Assembly (NCBI GenBank): GCA_964559175.1
Contig: CAZLGT010000015.1
Coordinates: 18,594 to 82,593 of the forward strand
Direction of reading: 5' to 3'
Length of the DNA: 64,000 nt
Source of the DNA: Mariniphaga sp964559175
GTDB lineage: Bacteria; Bacteroidota; Bacteroidia; Bacteroidales; Prolixibacteraceae
The notes beneath the pieces are model-generated. The model worked only from the letters and a program-made list of their open reading frames with translations, was not told the origin of the DNA and did no database searches. Positions 1 through 8,673 of the stretch are shown in pieces. Every line of letters starts with the position of its first letter. The first letter of the stretch is position 1. The translations under genes and the position numbers were made by a program.

Positions 1-2534
1 TGTTGTTCGATGTTACCGATATGGAAACGGAAGACGGCATGACCTTTACACTGGTTGTTGAAGACCTCGAAGACGTAACTACTTACGATGTTACTTTTGA
101 AGCCGGTGCGTTTGAAGACCTGAGTTGCGATCCGAATGCAACACAGGACGAAACCACATGGAGTTTCACTACTGATGACAATACTGCACCTGAAGTTGTA
201 GAAACTACACCTGAAGATGAAGAGGTCATTGAAAGTTACATTGGTTTGGTTATCGACTTTACATTCGACGAAGAAGTAGCCAAAGGGGATGGTGACATCA
301 CCATCACACGTGGTGAAGATGTAACCGTTGTTCCGGTTGACAGCAGCGTAGTTGTTGTTGAAGGAGAACTTGTTACGCTTAACCTCGAAGATGTGCTTTA
401 CTTCGGCGACGTAACAGTATCTGTTCCCGAAGGTGCATTTGTTGATTTGGCTATCAATCCGAACGACAATGTAGCTTACGAATGGACATTTACCATCGAG
501 GATACAACTCCTCCGAATTGCCTCACCATCATCGAGCCTGTTGACGGTGCTCAGGGTGTTCTCAGCGATGTTTACCTCACCATGGAATTCTGCGAAAGAA
601 TGGCTGTCGGTAATCCTGCAAGAACACTGAAGGTATATGAGATACTAGAAGTACAGGGTGGACTCGATGAAAATGATCTGTTCTACGAAACAGCCATTGA
701 AGAGCACATGATTGACGGAGAACAGGTTGTTGTTCTGGTTACAGGTTTGGCCGATAATACTTCATACACTGTAATGATTGCTGAAGACGCTATGCGTGAT
801 GAAGCAGGAAATGCATTTGAAGGTATTGCCAATCCTACTACATGGAACTTCACAACCGGGGACAATACACCTCCGTCTGTAACACTTATACCTGCTGGTT
901 CTGAAAATGACTTGAATGACATTCCGGTTCAGGCAGTATTCACTGAGGTAGTTGTTGGAGCAATTGAAGAAATCACTGTTGAAAATGCCATTAGTTATGT
1001 GGTTGAAGCTACAGATGATCCGCTGGTTTACAACATTATCATTGAAGCTGCTGATTTGGATACAGTTATTGTAACTGTTCCTGTCACTATTACCGATGTT
1101 CCGGATGCCAAAGGTTACGGCAACCCACTTGCTGAAGAAGTAACAGGTGTTTACGTTGTAGGTGATAATACGCCTCCGACAGTAGAAGTAACCGATGGTC
1201 CTGAAGATCCGATGGACACTGAACATACATTCACTGTTGAACTTACGTTCTCAGAAGAAGTGACTGGTGTTGCTGATGGAATTTCAGTAACCGGAGGAAC
1301 AATGGAACTTTCTACCGTTGTTGAAGGTTTAGTTTACGAAGTTACCCTCAGCGGTGAGTCGAAAGCAGAAATAGTTCTTTCATTGTCAGATGTTATCGAA
1401 GATTTGGCAGGAAACCCACTTGAACCAGTTTCATTTACTTACATTGTAGCCGACACTACTCCGCCGACACTGGTTGTTGATCCGGAGTCTGGAACTTTCA
1501 TCACGAATGAATTCGAAATTACGTTGACATTCGACGAAGAAGTAACAGGAGTGGCTGATGCAGTAACTGTATCTGCCGGAACAGTTGAAGTTACCGGTGA
1601 TGGAATGGAATACACAGCAGTTGTTACTGCTCCAAGTCTGTCCGACGTAGTACTTACTGTTGGCACAGGAGTAACCGACCTTGCAGGTAATGCATTTGCC
1701 GGTGCGTCCTACACCTACTCAGTAACCGGCCTTGTTGCCATCGCTGATGTTCAGGGTGAAGCCAACCAGTCACCGATTGTTGGAACAGTTCTGCAGGTTG
1801 AAGGTACCGTAACCGGTGTTAAACCAGGCGAAGGTTTCTTCATGCAGGATGACAATGCAGCATGGAGCGGAATCTGGGTAGAATATCCTGATGCAGCTGA
1901 TCTCGAAATCGGCGACGGCGTAGCTGTTGTTGGTGAAGTGGGTGAACCTGCAAGTGTTACTACCATTAACGCTTCTGAAGTAACTATGATAGATGCTCCG
2001 ATTGCCGTAGTTCCGGTTGTTGTTGACTCACCGTCGGCTGCCAAAAACGAGATGTACGAAAGTGTACTCGTTCAGGTTGAAGGCGCTCGCGCAACTGCTG
2101 CCAACGACATCGGCAGATGGACCATTTACTACGAAAGCATGGATAACGTAGATGTGGGTACATTCCTGTTTACTTATTCTCCGGAAGAAGGCCACTTCTA
2201 CCACGTAACCGGTATTGTTAATGGACGTTTGGATGACTACAGACTCGAAGCGAGAATGGAATCTGATATTGTTGATATCACTATCACCGACATCGATCCT
2301 GTTCAATCGGTTGAATTCAAAGTTTATCCGAATCCGTTCAACAATTATATCAAAATTGATAACCACGATAAACTGAACAGGGTTGTTGTAACCAACATCG
2401 CCGGTCAGAGGGTTATCGATATTGAATATCCTTCTCATGAAATCCGTACTGCTAATCTGGTAAGCGGTGTGTACGTTGTAAGTATGTTTACTGAAGACGG
2501 ACTCGCCAAAACAGAAAGGATTGTTAAAAGGTAA
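1..2534 (+). CDS. Ig-repeat surface protein with T9SS sorting domain (5' partial)
   Basis: The frame is open to the left edge, so the N-terminus lies outside the window and the TTG at base 3 is not a credible start. Visible are about five repeats of roughly 90-110 residues, each opening with a D(N/T)T(A/P)P motif (residues ~59, 168, 293, 390, 480). This is the pattern of bacterial Ig-like Big_5/SbsA-type domains. Residues ~575-755 look like an OB-fold domain (FMQDDNAAWSGIWVEYP). The last ~75 residues form a type IX secretion sorting domain (FKVYPNPFNNYIKI ... GVYVVSMF). The protein is strongly acidic. The inferred product is a secreted or cell-surface protein exported by the T9SS; PorT, one T9SS component, is encoded at 8.7 kb. 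The binding target is unknown. Confidence 0.85.
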   Translation, partial: LFDVTDMETEDGMTFTLVVEDLEDVTTYDVTFEAGAFEDLSCDPNATQDETTWSFTTDDNTAPEVVETTPEDEEVIESYIGLVIDFTFDEEVAKGDGDITITRGEDVTVVPVDSSVVVVEGELVTLNLEDVLYFGDVTVSVPEGAFVDLAINPNDNVAYEWTFTIEDTTPPNCLTIIEPVDGAQGVLSDVYLTMEFCERMAVGNPARTLKVYEILEVQGGLDENDLFYETAIEEHMIDGEQVVVLVTGLADNTSYTVMIAEDAMRDEAGNAFEGIANPTTWNFTTGDNTPPSVTLIPAGSENDLNDIPVQAVFTEVVVGAIEEITVENAISYVVEATDDPLVYNIIIEAADLDTVIVTVPVTITDVPDAKGYGNPLAEEVTGVYVVGDNTPPTVEVTDGPEDPMDTEHTFTVELTFSEEVTGVADGISVTGGTMELSTVVEGLVYEVTLSGESKAEIVLSLSDVIEDLAGNPLEPVSFTYIVADTTPPTLVVDPESGTFITNEFEITLTFDEEVTGVADAVTVSAGTVEVTGDGMEYTAVVTAPSLSDVVLTVGTGVTDLAGNAFAGASYTYSVTGLVAIADVQGEANQSPIVGTVLQVEGTVTGVKPGEGFFMQDDNAAWSGIWVEYPDAADLEIGDGVAVVGEVGEPASVTTINASEVTMIDAPIAVVPVVVDSPSAAKNEMYESVLVQVEGARATAANDIGRWTIYYESMDNVDVGTFLFTYSPEEGHFYHVTGIVNGRLDDYRLEARMESDIVDITITDIDPVQSVEFKVYPNPFNNYIKIDNHDKLNRVVVTNIAGQRVIDIEYPSHEIRTANLVSGVYVVSMFTEDGLAKTERIVKR

Positions 2535-2551
2535 TACCGAATTGATTGATT

Positions 2552-2587
2552 AAAAAGGGGGGAAGCACTTAGCTTTCCCCTTTTTTA
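2552..2587 (+). terminator. Rho-independent terminator of the Ig-repeat gene
   Basis: An A/G-rich arm (AAAAGGGGGGAAGC) and its complement (GCTTTCCCCTTTTTT) flank a short ACTTA loop, with the T-run on the plus strand, 18 bp after the stop codon. Confidence 0.85.
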
Positions 2588-2603
2588 TGGCCTTAATTGC
2601 CAT

Positions 2604-2636
2604 AAACCTTCAGGGTTTTTTAAACCTTGAAGGTTT
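2604..2636. repeat. Tandem AAACCTTnAAGGTTT palindromes
   Basis: Two adjacent dyads are seen: AAACCTTCAGGGTTT (2604-2618, one mismatch) and the perfect AAACCTTGAAGGTTT (2622-2636). They lie just upstream of the nitroreductase promoter. They could be a second terminator, an operator or a dispersed intergenic palindrome; the sequence alone does not decide. Confidence 0.55.
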
Positions 2637-2640
2637 TTTT

Positions 2641-2648
2641 TACTTTTG
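2641..2648 (+). promoter_or_regulatory. Bacteroidota -7 box (TACTTTTG) of the nitroreductase gene
   Basis: Perfect match to TAnnTTTG, placing the transcript start near 2654. This falls after the in-frame ATG at 2627 and before the ATG at 2675, so it decides the start of the next gene. No clear -33 TTG at ideal spacing. Confidence 0.6.
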
Positions 2649-2674
2649 TTACCTCATCAAAAGAAGTCAGTCAA

Positions 2675-3415
2675 ATGGAACTTTTAAATAAACATGTTAC
2701 CATCAGGAAATTCAAAAACCGAAAGGTTGAGCCAAAGTTGCTGGAAAGCATTTTATATTCGGGCACCAGGGCCTCAACTACGGGGAATATGCAGGTATAT
2801 AGCATTGTGGTTACCGAAGATGAAAAGCAGAAACAGAAACTTGCCCCGCTGCATTTTAACCAGCCGGTGGCCAATCAGGCGCCTGTGTTACTCACCTTTG
2901 CAGCCGACTTCAACCGGTTTTCCAAATGGTGTACGACCAATCATGCCGAACCGGGATACAACAATTTTTTGTCGTTCTTTACAGCTGCCATCGATGCGTT
3001 GCTGGTAGCACAAAATGTGTGTATTGCCGCCGAAAATCTGGGGCTGGGCATTTGCTATCTCGGCACCACCACCTACAATGCCCGCGAAATCATCGACGTT
3101 CTGGAGATGCCACCACTCACTTTTCCTGTTACCACCGTAGCTTTGGGTTATCCCGATGAAACACCGGAACTGACCGACCGGCTTCCTTTGGATGGTGTTG
3201 TCCAATACGAAAAGTACACGGATTATTCTGAATCGCGCATCAGGGAATTGTACGGTTTTAAAGAGAGCCTGGAACAGATGCAGCAGTTTGTTCGGGAAAA
3301 CAATAAGGAAACGCTGGCCCAGGTATTTACCGACGTGCGGTATAAAAAAGCAGACAATGAATTTTTCTCAGCCAAAATGATTGAGACGCTTAAAGAACAG
3401 GGGTTTACGACCTGA
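2675..3415 (+). CDS. Nitroreductase family protein (NfsA-like)
   Basis: A 246-residue FMN-dependent NAD(P)H nitroreductase-fold protein. Near the N-terminus is the family signature HVTIRKFKNRKVEPKLLESIL, followed by the FMN-contact stretch RASTTGNMQ (residues ~33-41) and a C-terminal AENLGLGICYLGTTTYN region typical of the fold. Members reduce nitroaromatics, quinones or flavins; the real substrate cannot be read here. I chose the ATG at 2675 rather than 2627 because family homology begins at MELLNKHVTIRKF and because the likely promoter lies between the two. It stands alone and converges on the LytTR regulator, with the two stop codons adjacent. Confidence 0.85.
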   Translation: MELLNKHVTIRKFKNRKVEPKLLESILYSGTRASTTGNMQVYSIVVTEDEKQKQKLAPLHFNQPVANQAPVLLTFAADFNRFSKWCTTNHAEPGYNNFLSFFTAAIDALLVAQNVCIAAENLGLGICYLGTTTYNAREIIDVLEMPPLTFPVTTVALGYPDETPELTDRLPLDGVVQYEKYTDYSESRIRELYGFKESLEQMQQFVRENNKETLAQVFTDVRYKKADNEFFSAKMIETLKEQGFTT

Positions 3416-4132
3416 TTACTTGTTGTTTTCCACGAATTCCATGAACTGCTGGCGGTAACTGTTTCCCACGGGGAGTCGTTTTTTGTTTACCACAACCGTA
3501 TTTCCTTCGGTTAGTTCAAGTTTGTCCAGCGAAATAATGTAGGATTTGTGTATGCGGTAAAACATTTTTTCAGGCAGTATTTCCAGTATTTTTTTCATCG
3601 TCAGGTTGGTTACCAGTTTCTGGTCGGTAGTGTGCACCTGTACATAATCGCCCAATCCTTCCACAAAGCAAATATCTGCGAAATTTATTTTGTAATTCTT
3701 TTTGTTCGACTTGATGAAGAAAAATGCAGCCTCATCTTCGGTATGTTTATCACTTTGCTGAATGGCCTTCTTCATACGCAGTAACTCTTCTGCTTTAAAA
3801 AATGCCTTACAAAACCGATCGAAGGAGAACGGTTTTTTCAGGTAATCCACCGCATCCAGTTCAAAGCCTTCCAGCGCATATTCCGAACAGGCTGTGGTGA
3901 AAATGACCAATGGTGGTTCTTTCAGGTTTTTCAGGAAAGAAATCCCCGACAATTTGGGCATATTAATATCGAGGAAAATCAGGTCTGTTTTTTGTTCTTT
4001 CAAAGCCTGGTGTGCACAAATAGCATCGTTACATTTGGCTGTAATTACCAAATTGGGCAATTTCCGGGCATATTGTTCAATTACCTTTTGAGCAAGGGGT
4101 TCGTCGTCCACAATAATTGCTTTAATTTCCAT
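3416..4132 (-). CDS. LytTR-family response regulator
   Basis: 238 residues. The N-terminal receiver domain has an acidic pocket (VDDEP, residues 8-12), phosphoacceptor Asp in FLDINMPK (~residue 55), the TTA switch (~82) and the conserved Lys in YLKKPF. A C-terminal LytTR DNA-binding domain (residues ~140-238, FVEGLGDYVQVHT, FYRIHKSYIISLDKL) follows. It overlaps the 3' end of the upstream histidine kinase gene by 11 bp, the usual arrangement for a LytS/LytR-type pair. Targets are not visible. Last gene of a three-gene operon with the kinase and a glycosyltransferase. Confidence 0.93.
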   Translation of the reverse strand: MEIKAIIVDDEPLAQKVIEQYARKLPNLVITAKCNDAICAHQALKEQKTDLIFLDINMPKLSGISFLKNLKEPPLVIFTTACSEYALEGFELDAVDYLKKPFSFDRFCKAFFKAEELLRMKKAIQQSDKHTEDEAAFFFIKSNKKNYKINFADICFVEGLGDYVQVHTTDQKLVTNLTMKKILEILPEKMFYRIHKSYIISLDKLELTEGNTVVVNKKRLPVGNSYRQQFMEFVENNK

Positions 4133-5198
4133 GAGGCTTTAGTTTTAATTTTAAGTTTACCGAGTGAACGTGTTCCTTTCGGTTTATTTCTATCTGATAT
4201 TCGTTTTCTGCATATAATAGGTTTAACCGCTGCTTTACATTTTCAATGCCTATTCCACTGTGTACCGGTTTTTCACCATCGGTTTTGGATTCGTAATTAT
4301 TTTCGATATGAAATTTGAGCCAGTTTTCCGTTTCAAAATTGAAATTGATATGGATAAAATCGTTATTTCCTGTTCCGGGCAAACCGTGTTTGAATGCATT
4401 GTCGATGAACGGTTCGAAGAGCAGGGGTGCGATTTTTGCCTGCGGAGGGGTTCCTTCTGTCAAAAATGTAATTTCCACATCTTCTGCCACCCTGATTTTT
4501 TGCAGGGCAACAAAATTGGTTACAAATTCTATCTCTTTGTCGAGTTCAATAAAGTTATCGCGCGATTCGTAAATGATGTGCCGCATTAAATCGGCCAGTT
4601 TCAGAATAAGGTCGGGAACTTTTTCCGATTGCATCAGAGCAAGGGAGTATATGTTGTTGAGCGAATTAAACAGAAAGTGTGGGTTGAGCTGCCCTTTCAG
4701 GGTTTTCAGTTCCGCTTCCAGCTTTTGCTTTTCGGTTTTTGCCAGTTTCAGGTTCAGATCCTGTAACGAAATCCAGTCCTTAATAAATTTCAGAAACGAA
4801 GTAAATGCCACATAAATAAGAGTGGCTGAGAAGTAAGCAGCGTGCAGGTTGATGTCGAAGGAGCTGTACCTGGGGCCTACTTTCAACAGGTCTCTGAGAG
4901 GAAAGGCCAGCAGGAACTGGATAAATCCACTTGTACATGTGAGTAAAACCACCAGCCAGAACACATAGAAGATGTAGTTTTTCTTTTTTAGAAAACGGGG
5001 AATTAACAAAAGGAGGTTGGCATAAACGGCAATGGCAAATCCGAGGTTGGTAATGAGGGCTTTGGAAAGAATTATAAAATCGAAGTGTACCCTGTTTTCA
5101 TTTTTGTAAAAGAAGAGCAGCATAATAGCTATACTTGCCAGCCAGAAAAAAATGTGGGCAGCTGTTTTTACATGGTTATTTCGCTTCAGACAGAACAT
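4122..5198 (-). CDS. Sensor histidine kinase, LytS/YehU (His_kinase) family
   Basis: 358 residues. Four predicted N-terminal membrane helices (~residues 10-150) lead into a coiled linker (LKLAKTEKQKLEAELKTLKG). Then comes the His_kinase motif QLNPHFLFNSLNNIY with the phosphoacceptor His (~residue 171) and an HATPase domain (LLFEPFIDNAFKHG; GIGIENVKQRL). There is no recognisable extracellular ligand domain, so the signal is probably sensed in the membrane. Its start ATG overlaps the glycosyltransferase stop (TAATG), implying translational coupling. Confidence 0.92.
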   Translation of the reverse strand: MFCLKRNNHVKTAAHIFFWLASIAIMLLFFYKNENRVHFDFIILSKALITNLGFAIAVYANLLLLIPRFLKKKNYIFYVFWLVVLLTCTSGFIQFLLAFPLRDLLKVGPRYSSFDINLHAAYFSATLIYVAFTSFLKFIKDWISLQDLNLKLAKTEKQKLEAELKTLKGQLNPHFLFNSLNNIYSLALMQSEKVPDLILKLADLMRHIIYESRDNFIELDKEIEFVTNFVALQKIRVAEDVEITFLTEGTPPQAKIAPLLFEPFIDNAFKHGLPGTGNNDFIHINFNFETENWLKFHIENNYESKTDGEKPVHSGIGIENVKQRLNLLYAENEYQIEINRKEHVHSVNLKLKLKPHGN

Positions 5199-5908
5199 TA
5201 TATTTTGTCGCGGTTATATAGTAGTTTTTTAAAGTAATAGAGCATCGGATTGGTGTATTTCAGGTTTTTCCAGGGCCGGCTCGAGTGGGGAAGGTGAAGC
5301 ACCTCGATGCCTTTCGCCAGGTAATTGCGAAACCCTTCTTTTTTTGCCTGCCGGCTGATAGTTACATCAAACCAGTCTTTTTTTGAATCCAGCTTTTCGA
5401 AACTGAATTTTTGAAGGAAAGGAAGCGAAAGGAGGGTACAGCAAAAGCTCAGGCTACGTGAAGTATCAACGGTTTGGTCTGACTTTGTTTTCTCGAAATT
5501 GTAAGGAAAATTGTAATTGCCTGCTGTGTCAACAGTAATGGCGCCCGCAAGTCCTGTTGAGGGAAAGCTTTTTTCGATATTCAGCAACTTTGTGATGGTA
5601 CCGGGTTGAATCACCACATCCGATTCCACGATAATGAGCGGGAGCTTTTTTTCGATGGCGGTTTTTTGAGCCAATTGCAATACCAGTTTGTAATTGGGCG
5701 AGGGGTTTTTGGTAATGTCTTCCAGGTGAATCAGTTGGAAGGAATGCTTTTGGGCCAGTTTTGTCAGCATTTCCCTGGTTGCCGGCTGACTGAAATCATT
5801 ATACACGAAATAATCAATATCAGATTCCGACTGGCAAACTGCCTCAATGGTTCTTAGCGTAGTTTCGGGTGAATCTTTTACCGGCGTTATTACAATTGCT
5901 TCTGACAT
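5198..5908 (-). CDS. GT-A fold glycosyltransferase family 2-like protein
   Basis: 236 residues. The N-terminus AIVITPVKDSPETTLRTIEA followed by DIDYFVYNDFS is the nucleotide-sugar half of a GT2-like fold. The acidic metal-binding motif appears as VESDVVIQPG in place of a strict DxD (~residue 97). The C-terminus has GIEVLHLPHSSRPW, resembling the end of family 2 enzymes. There is no membrane segment. It is the first gene of the operon with a LytS/LytTR two-component pair (1-bp stop/start overlap), which suggests a shared envelope role. Donor and acceptor are unknown. Confidence 0.75.
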   Translation of the reverse strand: MSEAIVITPVKDSPETTLRTIEAVCQSESDIDYFVYNDFSQPATREMLTKLAQKHSFQLIHLEDITKNPSPNYKLVLQLAQKTAIEKKLPLIIVESDVVIQPGTITKLLNIEKSFPSTGLAGAITVDTAGNYNFPYNFEKTKSDQTVDTSRSLSFCCTLLSLPFLQKFSFEKLDSKKDWFDVTISRQAKKEGFRNYLAKGIEVLHLPHSSRPWKNLKYTNPMLYYFKKLLYNRDKI

Positions 5909-5925
5909 GTTTTCTGTTTGAACTG

Positions 5926-5933
5926 CAAATTTA
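5926..5933 (-). promoter_or_regulatory. -7 box (TAAATTTG on minus) of the glycosyltransferase-LytS-LytTR operon
   Basis: Perfect TAnnTTTG match on the minus strand, 18 bp upstream of the glycosyltransferase ATG and overlapping the stop codon of the SDR gene. It supports independent transcription of the three-gene operon. Confidence 0.55.
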
Positions 5934-6695
5934 TGGAATTTTCCGGTTAAAATCTATTGAATATGCCTGGTCGGTTGGCATAATCAGAATATCGTCGATA
6001 TTAACGTGTGCCGGGCGTGTAACAACAAACAGGATGGTCTCGGCAATGTCTCTGGCCATGAGTGGAGCAAACCCTTCGTACACCTTTTGTGCCCGTGGCT
6101 GGTCTCCTTTGAAGCGTACAAGCGAGAATTCGGTATCCACCGCGCCCGGGCAAACTGCCGACACTTTAATGCCGTGTTTCAGAAAATCGAGTCGCATGCC
6201 TTTTGTGAGCGACTGCACGGCATGTTTGGTAGCGCAATATACATTACCCATCGGGTAGGTTTCTTTTCCTGCTATGGACGAAATATTTACAATGTGGCCC
6301 TTCCCCAGTTCAATCATGCGGGCCGAAATGAGGCGGGTAATGTAAAGCAATCCTTTGATATTGGTATCAATCATCCGCTCCCAGTCGTCTAAATCACCCT
6401 CGTTAACAGCACTTAATCCCACGGCAAGACCGGCATTGTTGATGAGAATTTCCACCTTCCGCCACTCTTTGGGCAGGCTGTTTATAGCCCTTTCGGTGGC
6501 CTTCGGGTCTCTGATGTCGAAATTCAGTATTAAAGTTTTTGCCGGACTCTGTTTATCGATTTTTTCTTTCAGCGCTTCCAGTCTTTCCCTGCGTCGGCCT
6601 GTTAATATTAAATCGAAATGATTTTCGGCCAGCAGCAGTGCGGTGGCCTCTCCAATTCCGGATGTGGCTCCGGTTATCAATGCAATTTGTTTCAT
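5931..6695 (-). CDS. Short-chain dehydrogenase/reductase (SDR), YdfG-like
   Basis: 254 residues, classical SDR size. The Rossmann motif TGATSGIGEA is at residues 8-17, with TGRRRERLE after beta-2 favouring NADP(H). NNAG is at ~85-88, the catalytic Ser is in VNISSIAGKE (~138-140), and YCATK (~151-155) carries the catalytic Tyr and Lys. Closest by eye to serine/3-hydroxy acid dehydrogenases of the YdfG group; the substrate is not readable. It lies upstream of the glycosyltransferase operon but is separated from it by a promoter. Confidence 0.9.
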   Translation of the reverse strand: MKQIALITGATSGIGEATALLLAENHFDLILTGRRRERLEALKEKIDKQSPAKTLILNFDIRDPKATERAINSLPKEWRKVEILINNAGLAVGLSAVNEGDLDDWERMIDTNIKGLLYITRLISARMIELGKGHIVNISSIAGKETYPMGNVYCATKHAVQSLTKGMRLDFLKHGIKVSAVCPGAVDTEFSLVRFKGDQPRAQKVYEGFAPLMARDIAETILFVVTRPAHVNIDDILIMPTDQAYSIDFNRKIP

Positions 6696-6741
6696 TATGT
6701 AACCTTTTTCAATCGTCCCCGAAATTAAAAAAAACAGCTAA

Positions 6742-6775
6742 TTTTGTGGTAAAATCGCTTACTTAATTACCTTTG
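6742..6775 (+). promoter_or_regulatory. Promoter of the AIR-synthase-like gene
   Basis: -7 box TACCTTTG (6768-6775) with TTTTG at 6742-6746 as -33, spacing 21. A second -7-like TAATTTTG (6739-6746) overlaps the -33 position. Confidence 0.6.
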
Positions 6776-6797
6776 TTTTGCTTTAATTATTTGAAAT

Positions 6798-7838
6798 ATG
6801 AAAGATTTAGTGCAACAGGAAAAGGAATTTTTAATCGATTCCATTCCGGAACCGACTGACATTGAAAATGTTATTTATTCTCTGATGGTTAATCCAAACC
6901 TGTCGAGCATCAACTATTTCAATGATTTCAGCGAAATGCCCATATCTCCTGAGTCAATTGGCAGCAGCGACATTGATGAGATAGGGCTGATTGACATTGA
7001 CAGCACGGGTGCCAGCATGGCCATGAGCACCCACGCCTTTCACCACCATTTGGAGAACGACCCGCAAAAGGCGACTGAGATACTTGTGGCGAGGGCTGCC
7101 CGGAAGATGCTTTGCCTCGGCGCGCGTCCGGTTGCTATCAGCGCTTTTTTGTACCACATCAATTTTGCCGATCCCAACGGGCAGTACATTTCCTCCGGGG
7201 CAAAGAAAGGGCTGGAGAATGCAGCCCAAAAATTCAACCTGAAAATTTCAGACCGGAAAATCCGGTTCGACCATTTTTCAGGGCACGGACCGGTTCCGCC
7301 TACCATTATCATTAGTCTGGCGGGAATGGTGGAAAACAAGGAAACCCTGACAACCCATGCGTTCAAACAAAAGGGGGGCAATATTTTTTTAATGGGCCGT
7401 TCGGTTGACGACATAGGTTCCTCTGAATACCTGGAGTTTTATCACGAATTATCCAACTCGCCTCTGCCTGCATTCCGCATAGAGGATGAAATAAGAATTC
7501 AGAATGCATTGCGCGACCTGCACCGTGAGAAGTTGCTGCAAAGCGCCAGCCCTGTGGGTAAAGGCGGTCTTTTCTTTACCCTGCTGCGGGCGGCCATCCC
7601 CAATGAACTGGGATTCGATATTACCACGGATGCAGAATTGCGGCTCGATTCATTCCTTTTTGGCGAGGCCATGGGGAGAATTTTACTGGAAGTGGATCCT
7701 GAGAAAGAGGATGATTTTGTGGATTTCATGACCAGCCGTAAAATTCCTTTCTTTACCCTGGGGCACATTACAAAGGGAGAGATTAGAATCGATGATAAAT
7801 CGTATGGCTACATCGATAAAATGACTACCGGTGTTTAG
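6798..7838 (+). CDS. AIR synthase-related (PurM/PurL-fold) protein
   Basis: 346 residues with the two-domain layout of the AIR synthase/PurL/ThiL superfamily. The N-terminal half has GLIDIDSTGASMAMSTH and the ARAARKMLCLGARPVAISAF segment that in PurL packs on the ATP site. The C-terminal half has KGGLFFTLLRAAI, FLFGEAMGRILLEV and FFTLGHITKGEIRI, as in the AIRS C domain. The usual DxSDGG signature is replaced by ASPVGKGG, so catalysis as FGAM synthase is doubtful. No glutaminase or linker domain is present. It precedes menG. Function unknown; the family assignment is solid, the activity is not. Confidence 0.7.
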   Translation: MKDLVQQEKEFLIDSIPEPTDIENVIYSLMVNPNLSSINYFNDFSEMPISPESIGSSDIDEIGLIDIDSTGASMAMSTHAFHHHLENDPQKATEILVARAARKMLCLGARPVAISAFLYHINFADPNGQYISSGAKKGLENAAQKFNLKISDRKIRFDHFSGHGPVPPTIIISLAGMVENKETLTTHAFKQKGGNIFLMGRSVDDIGSSEYLEFYHELSNSPLPAFRIEDEIRIQNALRDLHREKLLQSASPVGKGGLFFTLLRAAIPNELGFDITTDAELRLDSFLFGEAMGRILLEVDPEKEDDFVDFMTSRKIPFFTLGHITKGEIRIDDKSYGYIDKMTTGV

Positions 7839-7878
7839 TTACAACTGGTTTATTTTTCAATAGGTACATTTCCTGTTT

Positions 7879-8616
7879 ATGGCTGCAGTTCCCTACAAAA
7901 ATTCAGACCAAGGCAAAAAGGGCCAGGTGGAAGAGATGTTTGATCAGATTTCACCCCGGTACGATTTTTTGAATCACCTGCTTTCGGTTCATATCGATAA
8001 AATCTGGCGCCGAAAGGCCGTGAAATTACTTAGCCGCTACAACCCCCCGACTATACTCGATGTTGCCACCGGAACCGGCGACTTTGCCATTGCCGCTGCA
8101 CGGCTGAATCCCCGTAAAATTACCGGCATCGATTTGTCGGAAGGGATGTTAAAATTCGGCCGGAAGAAAATTGAAAGGAAAGGCCTGGGAAATATAATTG
8201 AACTCAGGAAGGGTGACTCAGAAAACCTTCCATATCCTGAAAATACATTTGATGCAGCCATTGTGGGGTTCGGGGTCCGGAATTTTGAAAACCTGAAAAC
8301 AGGTCTGACCGAAATTTTCCGGGTTCTGCAACCGGGTGGAGCTTTCATAGTGCTGGAATTTTCAAAACCAAAAAACAGGTTTTTCAGGAGCCTCTATTTT
8401 TTTTATTTCACACGAATTCTTCCATGGCTGGGGCGGATGGTATCGAAAAACAGCAGGGCCTATTCCTATTTGCCCGAGTCGGTACAGGAGTTTCCCGACG
8501 GAGATGACTTTGTCCGTATTCTGGAAGCCGTTGGTTTCGCAAAATGCAGGTGGTTTCCACAAACCTTTGGGATTGCCACCATTTATGAAGCGCAAAAACC
8601 CAAAAATGAGGACTGA
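7879..8616 (+). CDS. menG: Demethylmenaquinone methyltransferase
   Basis: 245-residue class I SAM-dependent methyltransferase of the UbiE/MenG family. Signature motifs are VEEMFDQISPRYDFLNHLLS (residues ~16-35), motif I ILDVATGTGDFAI, motif II GIDLSEGML, and the second family signature FGVRNFENLKTGLTEIFRVL. It performs the last step of menaquinone synthesis, the C-methylation of demethylmenaquinol, consistent with a menaquinone-based chain that would feed the act operon at 42-50 kb. The start ATG is 41 bp after the preceding stop. porT follows, probably in the same transcript. Confidence 0.95.
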   Translation: MAAVPYKNSDQGKKGQVEEMFDQISPRYDFLNHLLSVHIDKIWRRKAVKLLSRYNPPTILDVATGTGDFAIAAARLNPRKITGIDLSEGMLKFGRKKIERKGLGNIIELRKGDSENLPYPENTFDAAIVGFGVRNFENLKTGLTEIFRVLQPGGAFIVLEFSKPKNRFFRSLYFFYFTRILPWLGRMVSKNSRAYSYLPESVQEFPDGDDFVRILEAVGFAKCRWFPQTFGIATIYEAQKPKNED

Positions 8617-8673
8617 ATACAATAAAATTTCACTTTATTTGTTTTGAGAACTGAACGTTATGCAAAATTGCAG

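Noticed and set aside
762..2438. Several long minus-strand frames opposite the Ig-repeat gene
   Set aside because: Result of the biased GAA/GTT-rich codons of the acidic repeat protein; low-complexity translations, no starts or promoters.
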